Of a stretch of DNA of 64,000 nucleotides, positions 42,193-51,327 are shown piece by piece. The DNA is from Photobacterium halotolerans DSM 18316 (GTDB taxonomy: Bacteria > Pseudomonadota > Gammaproteobacteria > Enterobacterales > Vibrionaceae). Where the stretch lies: the NCBI RefSeq assembly GCF_000425165.1, contig NZ_AULG01000017.1, positions 1-64,000 on the forward strand, read 5' to 3'. Under the pieces are notes generated by a model, which saw only the letters and a program-made list of their open reading frames with translations, had not been told where the DNA came from and did no database searches. Every line of letters begins with the position of its first letter. Position 1 is the first letter of the stretch. The position numbers and the translations under genes are program-made.

Positions 42193-43068
42193 TTATGCCG
42201 TTTCAGAAAACAACATCTCTAAGCTGTAATTCTCACGCTGAAGTGCATTTTTCAACTTATTCAACGAGCTAACCTGCAGTTGACGAATACGTTCGCGGGT
42301 AAGGCCCACTTCTTCTGCCACTTCCTGAAGTGTTTGTGCTTCATAACCCAGTAAGCCAAAGCGACGACACAGTATTTCTCTGTCGCGTTCATTCAGGCTT
42401 TTTAGCATAGTCAGAGCGAGTGCGTGGATGTCAGATTGATCCATCGACGCATCCGGGGCGGTCATGTTGGTATCAGCGATGAAAGCTGCGATGGAATTTG
42501 AGTTGCTGTCGTCCGACAAAGACTGGTCGATAGACACCACTGGTGTGTCATAGGACAGGACTTCCGAAATTTCATCCACAGACTTTTGCATTTTTTCAGC
42601 AACCTGCTCGTGAGTAGGCTCCTGATTACTGTTTTTCATCAGCTGTTTGTGGGTACGCAGTATGGTATTGATTTCCTTTGATACGTGAACAGGCAGGCGG
42701 ATGGTTCTTCCCTGGTTGTGAATCGCACGTTCAATGGTTTGTTTTATCCACCATGTTGCGTACGTCGAAAAACGGAATCCACGTTCAGGATCAAATTTTT
42801 CAACAGCAGTAATTAAACCAATATTGCCTTCATCAATTAAGTCGCTAAGCTGCATCGTGCTGCCACGATATTTCTTAGCAATACTGACCACCAAACGCAA
42901 ATTACTCTCAATCATGACAGATTTTGCGTGTGGGTCGCCAGCAAGGCTTTTACGACTGTATTGAACTTCTTCTTCTTTACTGAGTAGTGATTTATGCGAG
43001 ATTTCCTGCAAATACAAATGAATAACATCAGTATCAAAGCTACTTACTTCCTGTGTATTGACATCCAT
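42193..43068 (-). CDS. RpoS-like group 2 sigma factor (RpoQ candidate)
   Basis: 291 residues. Sigma-70 regions are visible in order: 1.2 (DTDVIHLYLQEISHKSLLSKEEEVQYSRK), 2.1-2.4 (ESNLRLVVSIAKKYRG…DLIDEGNIGLITAVEKFDPERGFRFSTYATWWIKQTIERAIHNQGRTIRLPVHV), region 3 and 4.2 (TLQEVAEEVGLTRERIRQLQVSSLNKL). It is shorter than RpoS (~330) and is not beside nlpD. That suggests a paralogue such as RpoQ, the quorum-controlled sigma factor of Aliivibrio/Vibrio. Which of the two it is cannot be settled without the rest of the genome. Confidence 0.85.
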   Translation of the reverse strand: MDVNTQEVSSFDTDVIHLYLQEISHKSLLSKEEEVQYSRKSLAGDPHAKSVMIESNLRLVVSIAKKYRGSTMQLSDLIDEGNIGLITAVEKFDPERGFRFSTYATWWIKQTIERAIHNQGRTIRLPVHVSKEINTILRTHKQLMKNSNQEPTHEQVAEKMQKSVDEISEVLSYDTPVVSIDQSLSDDSNSNSIAAFIADTNMTAPDASMDQSDIHALALTMLKSLNERDREILCRRFGLLGYEAQTLQEVAEEVGLTRERIRQLQVSSLNKLKNALQRENYSLEMLFSETA

Positions 43069-43463
43069 ATCTGGTCCCCTCTACAAGGTTTGAGCAAGCT
43101 AACTATTTTTCGTGTTTTTATTGCAGTACCAGAAAACACTAACACACAGATGTTACACAATCTATTCACAGGAAACACAAAGTTGCTATAAAGGTATACC
43201 TGTTTGTTATTAGTCGATATGTATTTCATGCTTTTTGTTCTTAAAGGAATAACTGATGAAAGTGCCAATATTCGCACTCGATGTTAATTGCAGCATGAGA
43301 TACAAGATTCTTGCTTTTTTATGAGATTTGATGCTTCATATTCATTTATGTTCAGTGTGTTTTCCGTGGTTAATACGATCAGAGCATTATCCAATTAACC
43401 TTTGCTTTTTTATGGTTTTTTTGTCAAAAAATCTAATGCTCGTAACTTCAGGTGAAGATAAAA
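43069..43463. other. AT-rich divergent promoter region
   Basis: 395 bp between the RpoS-like sigma gene (leftward) and the LysE-family gene (rightward). It is AT-rich and must hold both promoters. I looked for a LuxR/HapR-type dyad and did not find a convincing one. The short frames here are not credible genes. Confidence 0.4.
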
Positions 43464-44090
43464 ATGGAAGTTCAAACACTTTTACTTTTTGCTCTGGCAT
43501 CAATCAGCCTTAACTTAGTACCGGGTCCAGATGTTATCTATATTGTGTCAAACGCTATGCGTGGAAAGATGCGACTAGGTGTTCAAGCGGCTCTGGGGCT
43601 GGGGATAGGGTACTTAGGACATACGCTGGCCGCTGTGCTTGGGCTTTCAACGATTATACTCAGCTCTGCTTTTTTATTTAGCGTAATAAAATACTTAGGA
43701 GCAGTGTATCTACTCTATTTGGGTATTTCATCAATCAGAAACAGTCTTCGAGGGAAGAGCCGGCTGACAGCTTCCGCACCAGTAAAATCAACATCGAATG
43801 TGTTTATGCAAGGCGTGATTGTCAGCGTGCTGAATCCTAAAGTGGCGTTGTTTTTCCTGTCCTTTCTGCCTCAGTTCATTGATGTCAGCGCTGGTCAGGT
43901 CACCACACAGCTCTTGATCCTTGGTTTACTGTTCAGTGTTTTAGCCACTTGCATCAACTTACTTTACGCCATGTTGGGGAGTTTCGTTTTCGGTAACCCT
44001 AAGATATCAGGCTATGCGAAAGCGATTGAGGGTATTTCTGGTGGCTTATTGGTTGCATTAAGTGCCAAAGTGGCACTTTCGCAGCGTTGA
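43464..44090 (+). CDS. LysE/RhtB-family amino acid exporter
   Basis: 208 residues with about six membrane helices. The family N-terminus LLFALASISLNLVPGPDVIYIVSNAMRGKMRLGVQAALGLGIGYLGHTLAAVLGL includes the PGPD motif, and GVIVSVLNPKVALFFLSFLPQF is the second conserved block. Members export amino acids or homoserine lactone-like compounds. ATG 43464 with AGGTGA eight bases upstream; the in-frame GTG at 43452 overlaps that site. It is followed by cutA 26 bp downstream, perhaps cotranscribed. Confidence 0.88.
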   Translation: MEVQTLLLFALASISLNLVPGPDVIYIVSNAMRGKMRLGVQAALGLGIGYLGHTLAAVLGLSTIILSSAFLFSVIKYLGAVYLLYLGISSIRNSLRGKSRLTASAPVKSTSNVFMQGVIVSVLNPKVALFFLSFLPQFIDVSAGQVTTQLLILGLLFSVLATCINLLYAMLGSFVFGNPKISGYAKAIEGISGGLLVALSAKVALSQR

Positions 44091-44116
44091 TCAATGCTGA
44101 ATGGGGAGGTGAATAG

Positions 44117-44440
44117 ATGTTAAAAAAAGGATACTGTGTCGTTCTGACTACCTTTTCAGATGACGACGTGGGTGAGGCAATCATCCATTCTCTGTTGAAT
44201 AAACACCTGGCTGCCTGTATTCAGGTGCAGAGTATCGACAGTTATTATCACTGGAAAGGCAACATCCAGTCTGACAAAGAAAAGTTAGTCGTCATCAAAA
44301 CAACTCAAGACAGATATTCAGAAGTTGAAGCCGATATTCTGGCGAATCATAATTATGAAACGCCGGAAATCATTTGTTTGCCAATTGAAGCCGGTTATCA
44401 TGCCTATCTCGATTGGGTGCGGGCAGAAACGCACCTTTGA
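44117..44440 (+). CDS. cutA: Divalent cation tolerance protein CutA
   Basis: 107 residues. The trimeric PII-like fold is marked by VVLTTFSDDDVGEAIIHSLLNKHLAACIQVQSIDSYYHWKGNIQSDKEKLVVIKTT and NYETPEIICLPIEAGYHAYLDWV. GGGGAGG precedes the ATG. Family members were linked to copper tolerance, but the molecular role is unclear. Confidence 0.93.
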   Translation: MLKKGYCVVLTTFSDDDVGEAIIHSLLNKHLAACIQVQSIDSYYHWKGNIQSDKEKLVVIKTTQDRYSEVEADILANHNYETPEIICLPIEAGYHAYLDWVRAETHL

Positions 44441-44451
44441 GCTGATCACAT

Positions 44452-46095
44452 TCACATCGAGCGATAATTGGGCCCGCTACCACCTTCTGGTGGGGTCCAG
44501 ATTATATTCTGGGACGGATCTTTTATATCGCATGTTTTACAGTGAATGCAGTTTCCGGCATTGATTTGAAATCGTTTCTGCCCGTTATTTTCTACAATTT
44601 CATACACGCCCGCCGGACAATATCGCTGGCTAGGCTCGGCATACTTGTCCAGGTGCATTTTTATCGGCAACTCATGATCTTGCAGTATCAAGTGGCATGG
44701 CTGGTTTTCATCATGTTTAACCGTTGATAGAAAAACCGAGGAAGTTCGGTCAAAACTGAGTTTTCCGTCCGGTTTAGGGTATAACAACGGCTTAACTTTG
44801 TTGGTTGTATTCAGGGTTTGATAGTCCGGGGTGTCATCCCTAAACGAAAACAGGCTTTTTTTCAGCACATTGAACTCTAACGCTGCGACGGCTCCGCCAA
44901 GTAATGTCCCTAAACGATGTACCTGTGAGGTGAAGTTCCTGGCGCCAAATAGCTCTTCTTTCAGCCATGAACACTCGAATAATGAATGATAATCGGGTGA
45001 AGTGTGCGCATGATTAACGGCTAACTCCGAAAAAACAGCTTCAGCAGCGAGCATGCCAGATTTCATTGCAGTATGAGAGCCTTTGATTTTTGCACTGTTT
45101 AGCGTCCCAGCATCACACCCAATCAGTAATCCGCCAGGAAAGCTTTGTTCCGGCAGGGCATGCAGTCCGCCTTTTGTAATAGCTCGTGCCCCGTAAGAAA
45201 TACGTTCCCCGCCTTCTAACACAGAGGCGAAAACCGGATGGTGTTTCATTTGCTGAAATTCATCAAAAGGGCTGAGATAAGGGTGCTGATAATTAAGATC
45301 AACCACTAAACCGACAGACACAAGGTTATCGCCAAGATGGTACATAAAGCCCCCACCTGAGGTCCGAGTCTGGCTGAGTGGCCAACCGGAAGTATGCACG
45401 ACAAGCCCAGCCTGGTGTTGTTCTGCCGGAATTTCCCACAGTTCTTTAAAACCAATTGCGTAATGCTGGGGCGCTTTATCTTTATCCAGCTTAAAACGAT
45501 CTATAACGGCTTTTCCTAAGTGCCCGCGAGAGCCTTCAGCAATAAGCGTATATTTTGCTTCAAGTATGATACCCGGCTGAAAACCTGGTTTTTCATTACC
45601 TTGTTTGTCGCGTCCCATATCAGTGGTTATGATCCCAGCGACTGCACCGGAGTTGTTAAAAAATAATTCAGCTGCAGCAAATCCCGGAAAGATGGATACT
45701 CCCAACGCTTCTGCCTGTTGAGCCAGCCAGCGGCATAATTCGCCCAGACTGATAATGAAATTCCCTTCATTCTGAAGAGGGGAAGGCACTAGCATTGAAG
45801 GAATACATAACTGATTGTACTGATTGGAGAACCAATACACCTTATCGTCCCGGACCTGAGTATAAAGTGGTGCCTCGCGGCTTTGCCAGTCAGGGAACAA
45901 CTCATTTAATGACCTGGGTTCAAACAGGGCGCCGGATATAATGTGCGAGCCTATTTCCGCCCCTTTTTCGATCACACAAACCGATAACTCCTTTTCATTC
46001 TCTTTAGCCAGTTGCATCAGCCGGCATGCTGCTGACAACCCCGCTGGACCGGCTCCGACAATGACCACATCAAACGCCATGCTTTCTCTTTCCAT
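44452..46095 (-). CDS. Electron transfer flavoprotein-ubiquinone oxidoreductase
   Basis: 547 residues. It takes electrons from ETF and reduces ubiquinone at the membrane. FAD-binding VVIVGAGPAGLSAACRLMQLA at the N-terminus; IGCDAGTLNSAKIKGSHTAMKSGMLAAEAVF as the second FAD motif; and a C-terminal 4Fe-4S domain with YCPAGVYE and INAGNCIHCKTCDIKDPSQNIIWTPPEGGSGPNY giving four cysteines. The ATG at 46093-46095 has AAGGGA eight bases upstream; ATG 46080 is a possible alternative. It is divergent from etfBA, its partners. Confidence 0.95.
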   Translation of the reverse strand: MERESMAFDVVIVGAGPAGLSAACRLMQLAKENEKELSVCVIEKGAEIGSHIISGALFEPRSLNELFPDWQSREAPLYTQVRDDKVYWFSNQYNQLCIPSMLVPSPLQNEGNFIISLGELCRWLAQQAEALGVSIFPGFAAAELFFNNSGAVAGIITTDMGRDKQGNEKPGFQPGIILEAKYTLIAEGSRGHLGKAVIDRFKLDKDKAPQHYAIGFKELWEIPAEQHQAGLVVHTSGWPLSQTRTSGGGFMYHLGDNLVSVGLVVDLNYQHPYLSPFDEFQQMKHHPVFASVLEGGERISYGARAITKGGLHALPEQSFPGGLLIGCDAGTLNSAKIKGSHTAMKSGMLAAEAVFSELAVNHAHTSPDYHSLFECSWLKEELFGARNFTSQVHRLGTLLGGAVAALEFNVLKKSLFSFRDDTPDYQTLNTTNKVKPLLYPKPDGKLSFDRTSSVFLSTVKHDENQPCHLILQDHELPIKMHLDKYAEPSQRYCPAGVYEIVENNGQKRFQINAGNCIHCKTCDIKDPSQNIIWTPPEGGSGPNYRSM

Positions 46096-46274
46096 GCCCC
46101 ATGTCCCTTTTATTAAGACTATGAGTAACTGTAGTCCAGTTGACGTAAACGTAAACCCGAACCACACTCAATGCAAAAGACAATCCTCGGCTTGTGAGTA
46201 TCTGATTGGGAGCCTGTCAATCAGTCATCTGGCCGTATTCCCTTATTAACACATTGATTTGCAAGGAGTCGCCA

Positions 46275-47027
46275 GTGAAAGTGTTAGTCGCAATCAAAAG
46301 GGTGATAGACCCGTATGTGAAGATTCGTGTTAAATCCGACGGCTCAGGCGTTGAACAGCATAATGTTAAAATGGCCATTAACCCTTTTTGCGAAATTGCC
46401 ATAGAAGAAGCAGTTCGCATGAAAGAAGCTGGCTTGGCCAGTGAGGTGGTTGTCGTCAGCGTGGGTGAAACCAGTTGCCAGGAGCAGCTTCGTACTGCTT
46501 TAGCACTTGGCGCCGACAGAGCAATTCAGATTGATAGCGCTGCACAAGATGAGCCTTTGAATATTGCACGCATTCTTCATGCCGTTGTAAAAAGTGAATC
46601 GCCTGATCTGGTGATTATGGGTAAGCAATCGATTGATTCAGATAATAATCAAGTCGCTCAAATGTTAGCTGCCATATCCGGTTTCCCTCAGGGGACTTTT
46701 GCCTCAAAGATTGAAGTAGATAACGGCTTCATCAAAGTGACACGCGAAATTGATGGCGGCTTGGAAACACTCAAGTTACGGCTGCCTGCGGTAGTCAGTA
46801 CAGATCTCCGGTTAAATGAGCCCAGATATGCCTCATTGCCCAATATCATGAAAGCGAAACAAAAACCGTTGGATGTCATCAGCCTGGACACACTTGGTGT
46901 GACGCTGTCACAACACCAGGAGATATTGGCAGTTTCACCGCCACCTGCTCGCCAGGGGGGCACGAAAGTAGGTTCGGTCTCTGAATTGGTTGATAAATTA
47001 AAAAATGAAGCCAAGGTGATCTCATGA
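46275..47027 (+). CDS. etfB: Electron transfer flavoprotein subunit beta
   Basis: 250 residues. [49 protein letters not shown] and [32 protein letters not shown] mark the ETF beta family (AMP-binding). The start is GTG 46275 with AAGGAG six bases upstream. It ends overlapping etfA by 4 bp. Together they carry electrons from acyl-CoA dehydrogenases and similar enzymes to ETF-QO. Confidence 0.95.
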   Translation: MKVLVAIKRVIDPYVKIRVKSDGSGVEQHNVKMAINPFCEIAIEEAVRMKEAGLASEVVVVSVGETSCQEQLRTALALGADRAIQIDSAAQDEPLNIARILHAVVKSESPDLVIMGKQSIDSDNNQVAQMLAAISGFPQGTFASKIEVDNGFIKVTREIDGGLETLKLRLPAVVSTDLRLNEPRYASLPNIMKAKQKPLDVISLDTLGVTLSQHQEILAVSPPPARQGGTKVGSVSELVDKLKNEAKVIS

Positions 47028-47953
47028 GTGTACTTATCATTGCAGAACACGATAACCATACGTTGTCGCCTGAGACATCCAAGGTGATAACTGCGAGTCT
47101 GTCACTGGAGAGTGATTGTCAGGTCTTAGTGGCGGGTTATCAATGCCAAGCTGTTGCAGAGCAGGCCGCTGGCATTGCCGGTGTGGATAAAGTACTTCTG
47201 GCCGATCATCCAGTGTATACGCATTGGCTGGCTGAAAATCTGTCAGCGCTTATTGCTGAAGTATCGGCCGATTATTCTCATTTATTAATGGCTGCAACGA
47301 CAACCGGGAAAAACATCTTGCCGCGTGTAGCCGGTCTCCTGGATGTTGGATTACTGGCCGATGTCGTCAGCATTGAGTCTGCCGATACCGTAATCCGGCC
47401 GATATATGCAGGGAATGCATTAGCCAAAGTAAAGTCGGTCGATAGTAAAAAGCTGATTACTGTGCGTACCTCAGCATTTGCTTCTTCAGCAACAAGCGGG
47501 GCAGCGGCCCCAATTGTCGAACTCGAAAAAGTGATCGAATCGCCCAACTCTGAATATGTGTCCAGTGAAATTACACAAAGCAGCCGCCCGGAATTGCCAG
47601 CTGCGCGTGTGGTGGTTTCCGGTGGCCGGGGGCTTGGAGATAAAACACATTTCGCAATGATAGAAAAGCTGGCGGATAAACTCGGTGGCGCTGTGGGGGC
47701 TTCCCGAGCGGCTGTCGATGCGGGCTTTGTGTCAAACGATCTGCAAGTGGGTCAGACCGGTAAAATCGTTGCGCCAGAACTGTATATTGCTGTTGGTATT
47801 TCAGGAGCAATACAGCATTTGGCTGGGATGAAAGAGGCGAAAGTGATTGTGGCCATCAACAAAGATCCTGATGCTCCAATCTTTGATATAGCTGACTACG
47901 GGTTAGTCGGTGACTTGTTTGAGATTTTACCTGAGCTCATCGAAAAGCTGTAA
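47024..47953 (+). CDS. etfA: Electron transfer flavoprotein subunit alpha
   Basis: 309 residues. The N-terminal ETF fold ([25 protein letters not shown]) is followed by the C-terminal FAD domain: [92 protein letters not shown]. Complete. Translationally coupled to etfB through an ATGA overlap. A terminator follows. Confidence 0.96.
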   Translation: MSVLIIAEHDNHTLSPETSKVITASLSLESDCQVLVAGYQCQAVAEQAAGIAGVDKVLLADHPVYTHWLAENLSALIAEVSADYSHLLMAATTTGKNILPRVAGLLDVGLLADVVSIESADTVIRPIYAGNALAKVKSVDSKKLITVRTSAFASSATSGAAAPIVELEKVIESPNSEYVSSEITQSSRPELPAARVVVSGGRGLGDKTHFAMIEKLADKLGGAVGASRAAVDAGFVSNDLQVGQTGKIVAPELYIAVGISGAIQHLAGMKEAKVIVAINKDPDAPIFDIADYGLVGDLFEILPELIEKL

Positions 47954-47973
47954 TGTGAAAAGGGTCAGAGAAG

Positions 47974-48004
47974 TGCGCCCAGACAGTCTGAGCGCATTTT
48001 TTTA
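47974..48004 (+). terminator. Intrinsic terminator after etfA
   Basis: TGCGC-CAGAC / GTCTG-GCGCA interrupted stem with a TTTTTTT tail. Confidence 0.8.
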
Positions 48005-48409
48005 ACGCATACGAAAAACGTCAGTTTGCTTATCACTTTGCACTTCCGCAAAACTGCGGACGAACGGACCTTGTGCCAGTATACGAGGCGACAATGTTTG
48101 AATACGCTGTTTTGCTTCTTGTTTAGTGGCAAAATCGCCATAAATAACAGCGTACCAGCTCTTACCTAAACTATGCTTCCAGTTAACCCAAATTGGATCC
48201 TGCCCTGGGATTTCCCGCAGATAGCCGCGAATATCTCGTTCTTCACTCAGAGCCAGCACCTGAATAGTGTAACGATTAGGGTCCAGATGCCCATACGCTT
48301 CTTCTGTTGTCATTTTTCCGACACATTGCCCAGTGTGATACTGTGGGTCAGGCTGTAAAGCACAGCCACTGAGCACGGCCAGTGCTAAAATCATGATGAT
48401 TTTTCGCAT
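48002..48409 (-). CDS. SPOR-domain lipoprotein A
   Basis: 135 residues. Signal peptide with lipobox LAVLSGC, then a short linker and a SPOR-like domain (RYTIQVLALSEERDIRGYLREIPGQDPIWVNWKHSLGKSWYAVIYGDFATKQEAKQRIQTLSPRIL…GPFVRSFAEVQ). SPOR domains bind denuded peptidoglycan at division sites. It is paralogous to the gene at 55763-56437; the GPFVRS ending and WYxxxYGxFxTxQEA segment are shared. ATG 48409 is chosen because GGAG lies seven bases upstream. Confidence 0.82.
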   Translation of the reverse strand: MRKIIMILALAVLSGCALQPDPQYHTGQCVGKMTTEEAYGHLDPNRYTIQVLALSEERDIRGYLREIPGQDPIWVNWKHSLGKSWYAVIYGDFATKQEAKQRIQTLSPRILAQGPFVRSFAEVQSDKQTDVFRMR

Positions 48410-48586
48410 TTTCATTCTCCAATTCCAATCCCTGTCACCAACAGGCGGCCAGTTTAGCAATAAGATAAACTGGCGATCGGATAAATCCCTAAATTAGCGT
48501 TGAGTTTGTTGTTTTTTAAAGCAAACTTGCCCGTTTTTTGCAAATCTGTAACAGCATGAATGCTATGAACGCCAGAGTACCATAGC

Positions 48587-48604
48587 ACTGTATATAAAAA
48601 CAGT
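48587..48604 (-). promoter_or_regulatory. LexA box, minus orientation
   Basis: Read on the minus strand: ACTGTTTTTATATACAGT. It fits the CTGT-N8-ACAG SOS box and is identical base for base to the box at 48741-48758, in opposite orientation. No large SOS gene starts leftward from it. Possible short reading frames follow (for example ATG near 48561 reading MLLQICKKRASLL), none convincing. Confidence 0.75.
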
Positions 48605-48740
48605 CATATCAACATCTCCTCAATACTAGACTAAAAGAATTATACATTTTATCTCGGTATTTCAGTGCACTAGCAGCACTCAGAACTTTTCAGAGCCATA
48701 CCGTGTATTTTCTCTGTTCAGTACGCCAATTACCTTTTAT

Positions 48741-48758
48741 ACTGTTTTTATATACAGT
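48741..48758 (+). promoter_or_regulatory. LexA box of umuDC
   Basis: ACTGTTTTTATATACAGT matches the SOS box CTGT-N8-ACAG and ends 19 bp before the umuD start codon, so LexA would cover the umuDC promoter. Confidence 0.92.
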
Positions 48759-48777
48759 ATTTATTGAGAGGGTAACA

Positions 48778-49164
48778 ATGGCTGTATTACCTTTGTTTAT
48801 TGAATCTGTCCGGTGCGGGTTTCCCTCACCAGCTGAAGGGCATGAAGAATCACTGGAACTGATGGATTATCTCATTCGTCATCCCAATGCTACTTTTGTA
48901 CTGAAAGCGTCTGGTGAGTCTATGACAGGTGCCGGTATTTACGATGGCGATTTATTGGTTGTGGACCGTGCTGAAGCTGTACTGCCGGGGCGGATTGTCA
49001 TTGCCCGTATCTTCGATGAGTTCACATGCAAGCGTCTCATTCGGCATAACAATACTTGGTGGTTAAAAGCTGAAAATCCGGCGATGAAGCCATTTCCCAT
49101 GCCGGAAGACTCTGAAATTTTTGGTGTGGTGACACGTAATATTCATAACTTGCTGGAGCGCTAA
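48778..49164 (+). CDS. umuD: DNA polymerase V subunit UmuD
   Basis: 128 residues. After RecA-stimulated self-cleavage (C13-G14 in VRCGFPSP) it becomes UmuD' and joins UmuC in polymerase V. The catalytic dyad is S48 (ASGESMTGAGIYDGDLLVVDRA) and K85 (TCKRLI); the 37-residue spacing equals that of E. coli S60/K97. The protein has a shorter N-terminal arm than E. coli. ATG 48778 has GAGAGGG upstream; a perfect LexA box lies just before it. The stop overlaps the umuC start. Confidence 0.95.
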   Translation: MAVLPLFIESVRCGFPSPAEGHEESLELMDYLIRHPNATFVLKASGESMTGAGIYDGDLLVVDRAEAVLPGRIVIARIFDEFTCKRLIRHNNTWWLKAENPAMKPFPMPEDSEIFGVVTRNIHNLLER

Positions 49165-50468
49165 TGACTCAAACAGTATCCGGAAACAAGGATCAGATCT
49201 GGGCGCTGGTTGATGTTCAGAGTTTTTATACAGCCTGCGAGCAATTATTTGACCCCAAACTAGCAAACAAGCCTGTTGTGGTGCTTTCAAACAACGATGG
49301 TTGTTGTGTTGCTGTCAATGCACAAGCAAAAGCGGCAGGGATAAAACGTGGGGCAGTATGGTACAAGATTGAACGAGAAGCTAAACGCGCAGGTGTTGAG
49401 GTACGCAGTTCAAATTACAGTCTGTACGCTGATATGAGCCAGCGCTTTATCGACGAGTTGAGGCAATTTTCTCCTCAGGTTGAGCAGTACTCAATTGATG
49501 AGGCATTTATACGTTTAGACGGTTTGGCAACTGAAACGCTGACAAGTTATGGAAAAAGTATTGTAGAAGCAATCAGTAACAGGCTCGGTTTAGCCGTTCG
49601 TGTTGGCATTGGTACTTCACCAACATTGGCGAAACTTGCAAACAATGCAGCGAAACGTTACGAAAACAGAGTGCGTGGTGTGCTTCACCTCCAAACTGAA
49701 CGGCAAAGACAGTGGCTGCTGGAAAGAATGGATGTTCAGCAAGTATGGGGGATTGGAACGCGATTGGCCACCCGACTGAAAACCAGTGGTATAATAACAG
49801 CGTGGCAACTAGCAAATCAGGATGTTGTGTTTACGCGTCAACTCTGGAATATAGGCCTTACTCGTACAGTATTAGAGCTCCGGGGAATCAGCTGTATTGA
49901 TCCGGGAGATATTGAAGTAACTAGAAAACAAATTCTTTCAAGCCGGAGCTTTGGTGTCGGCATTACGGATCAGCAAGAATTACAATCAGCTATTGCTTTC
50001 CATTGCCATCGTGCAGGTGAAAAACTACGAAAACAGGGGAGTCAAGCCTCTTCTGTTGGGATTTATATACGAACAAATCGCTATAAACAGTTACCTCAAC
50101 ACAATAAAAGCAGTATGGAATCCCTGGTTTGTCCGACTCAGGATACACAAAAACTGATCATTTCTGCACAAACGCAGTTGGCTAAAATGTATCGTCCTGG
50201 TTATTCATATCAAAAAATTGGCGTAATGCTGAATGAGCTTAGCCCTGTAAGCCAGAACAAACTTCAATTAGACATGTTTAGCGGAGATGCGCTGCAAGAA
50301 AGCAAACGCCGTGATCTCATGCTCATCACGGACAAGCTCAATACGCGCTATAAAAACGGCCTTAAACCGGCATCCGTTATCGCAACCAGCAATTGGCACA
50401 TGCGCCAAGCATTCCGCTCTAACCGATGGACCACTAAGCTGGACGAAATACCAGTGGCAAAGTGTTAG
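49164..50468 (+). CDS. umuC: DNA polymerase V catalytic subunit UmuC
   Basis: 434 residues, Y-family translesion polymerase. Catalytic acidic residues: ALVDVQSFYTACEQLFDP (first), YSIDEAFIRLDG (SIDEAF motif). The HhH region has QVWGIGTRLATRLKTSGI, and the little finger domain follows (RSFGVGITDQQELQSAIAFHCHRAGEKLRKQG). C-terminal QLDMFSGD resembles the QLxLF beta-clamp binding motif. It is complete, overlaps umuD by one base and is SOS-induced with it. Confidence 0.95.
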   Translation: MTQTVSGNKDQIWALVDVQSFYTACEQLFDPKLANKPVVVLSNNDGCCVAVNAQAKAAGIKRGAVWYKIEREAKRAGVEVRSSNYSLYADMSQRFIDELRQFSPQVEQYSIDEAFIRLDGLATETLTSYGKSIVEAISNRLGLAVRVGIGTSPTLAKLANNAAKRYENRVRGVLHLQTERQRQWLLERMDVQQVWGIGTRLATRLKTSGIITAWQLANQDVVFTRQLWNIGLTRTVLELRGISCIDPGDIEVTRKQILSSRSFGVGITDQQELQSAIAFHCHRAGEKLRKQGSQASSVGIYIRTNRYKQLPQHNKSSMESLVCPTQDTQKLIISAQTQLAKMYRPGYSYQKIGVMLNELSPVSQNKLQLDMFSGDALQESKRRDLMLITDKLNTRYKNGLKPASVIATSNWHMRQAFRSNRWTTKLDEIPVAKC

Positions 50469-50885
50469 TCATCATTTGTTTCCTGGCTTCTACAACCTGA
50501 GTGCGCATAACATAGATTATGTTAAATTGCGTGTATGGGAGTCTACGTATTAGCTCTCTGCTCTCTTCTATATGACGGCCTCACCAGACAGGTTCATGCT
50601 ATTTAACCATAACGCTGATTTACCATAAAATAGGTAATTCACACTTGTATTTAAGCCCTGCTGCAAATTGTCAGTTTGCCTGGCTCTTCAATGTTAGATG
50701 GAATTACCTGAAAGCGACGAACGCAATGCGTTCGTCGGGATGCCTTAAAGTGCGCAGGCAATCTTGTTGGCATGCATTCGTTGTGAGTGTATCTGACAAC
50801 TTCAGCATACCTTTGCCAGCTTCACTCAGCGGATTCGGTCCTGGCTGATTATGGAAACCAGCATTGCCAGACTGGTGTTAGTCTC
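50469..50885. other. Intergenic region with a perfect hairpin
   Basis: 417 bp between converging umuC and yciH. It holds a perfect inverted repeat at 50716-50736 (GACGAACGCA / TGCGTTCGTC around a single A) followed by GGGATG. No open frame looks real. The hairpin has no T-tract. Confidence 0.5.
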
Positions 50886-51209
50886 TCAGCCGCCGGCTAA
50901 TTTTACCGTGTGTCCATTTTTCTCAAGTGTAGTCTTGATGAGATCGCGTTTATCCCCCTGAATTTCTATGGTGCCATCTTTTACAGAACCACCGCAGCCA
51001 CAGACTTTTTTCAACTCGGCAGCCAAAAGCTTGAGTTCAGCATCATTCATATCCAACCCAGTGACAATACAGACCCCTTTTCCTTTGCGGCCCTTTGTCT
51101 GACGCTGAATTCGTACCACGCCATCGCCTTTAGGACGTTCCGGGACTGTTTTCTCTTCTTTAATTCTGCCTGTATCTGTTGAATAGACTAATCGGCTGTT
51201 ATCACTCAT
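50886..51209 (-). CDS. yciH: SUI1/eIF1-like translation factor YciH
   Basis: 107 residues. The SUI1 domain is clear: DGVVRIQRQTKGRKGKGVCIVTGLDMNDAELKLLAAELKKVCGCGGSVKDGTIEIQGDKRDLIKTTLEKNGHTVKLAGG. YciH in E. coli influences initiation fidelity. Monocistronic. Confidence 0.93.
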   Translation of the reverse strand: MSDNSRLVYSTDTGRIKEEKTVPERPKGDGVVRIQRQTKGRKGKGVCIVTGLDMNDAELKLLAAELKKVCGCGGSVKDGTIEIQGDKRDLIKTTLEKNGHTVKLAGG

Positions 51210-51327
51210 GAAATCGACCCCAATTACTGCTTTAAAAGTGTGACCTGGCCATCAGGTTGAATATAGAGGCTTGCGACCAGGCTAAGCCCGAATATTATCA
51301 ATAAATAGGCCTCTAACGGAAACGCAT

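Noticed and set aside
43069..43330. Possible LuxR/HapR operator upstream of the sigma factor gene
   Set aside because: TTGTTATTAGTCGATA lacks the dyad symmetry expected.
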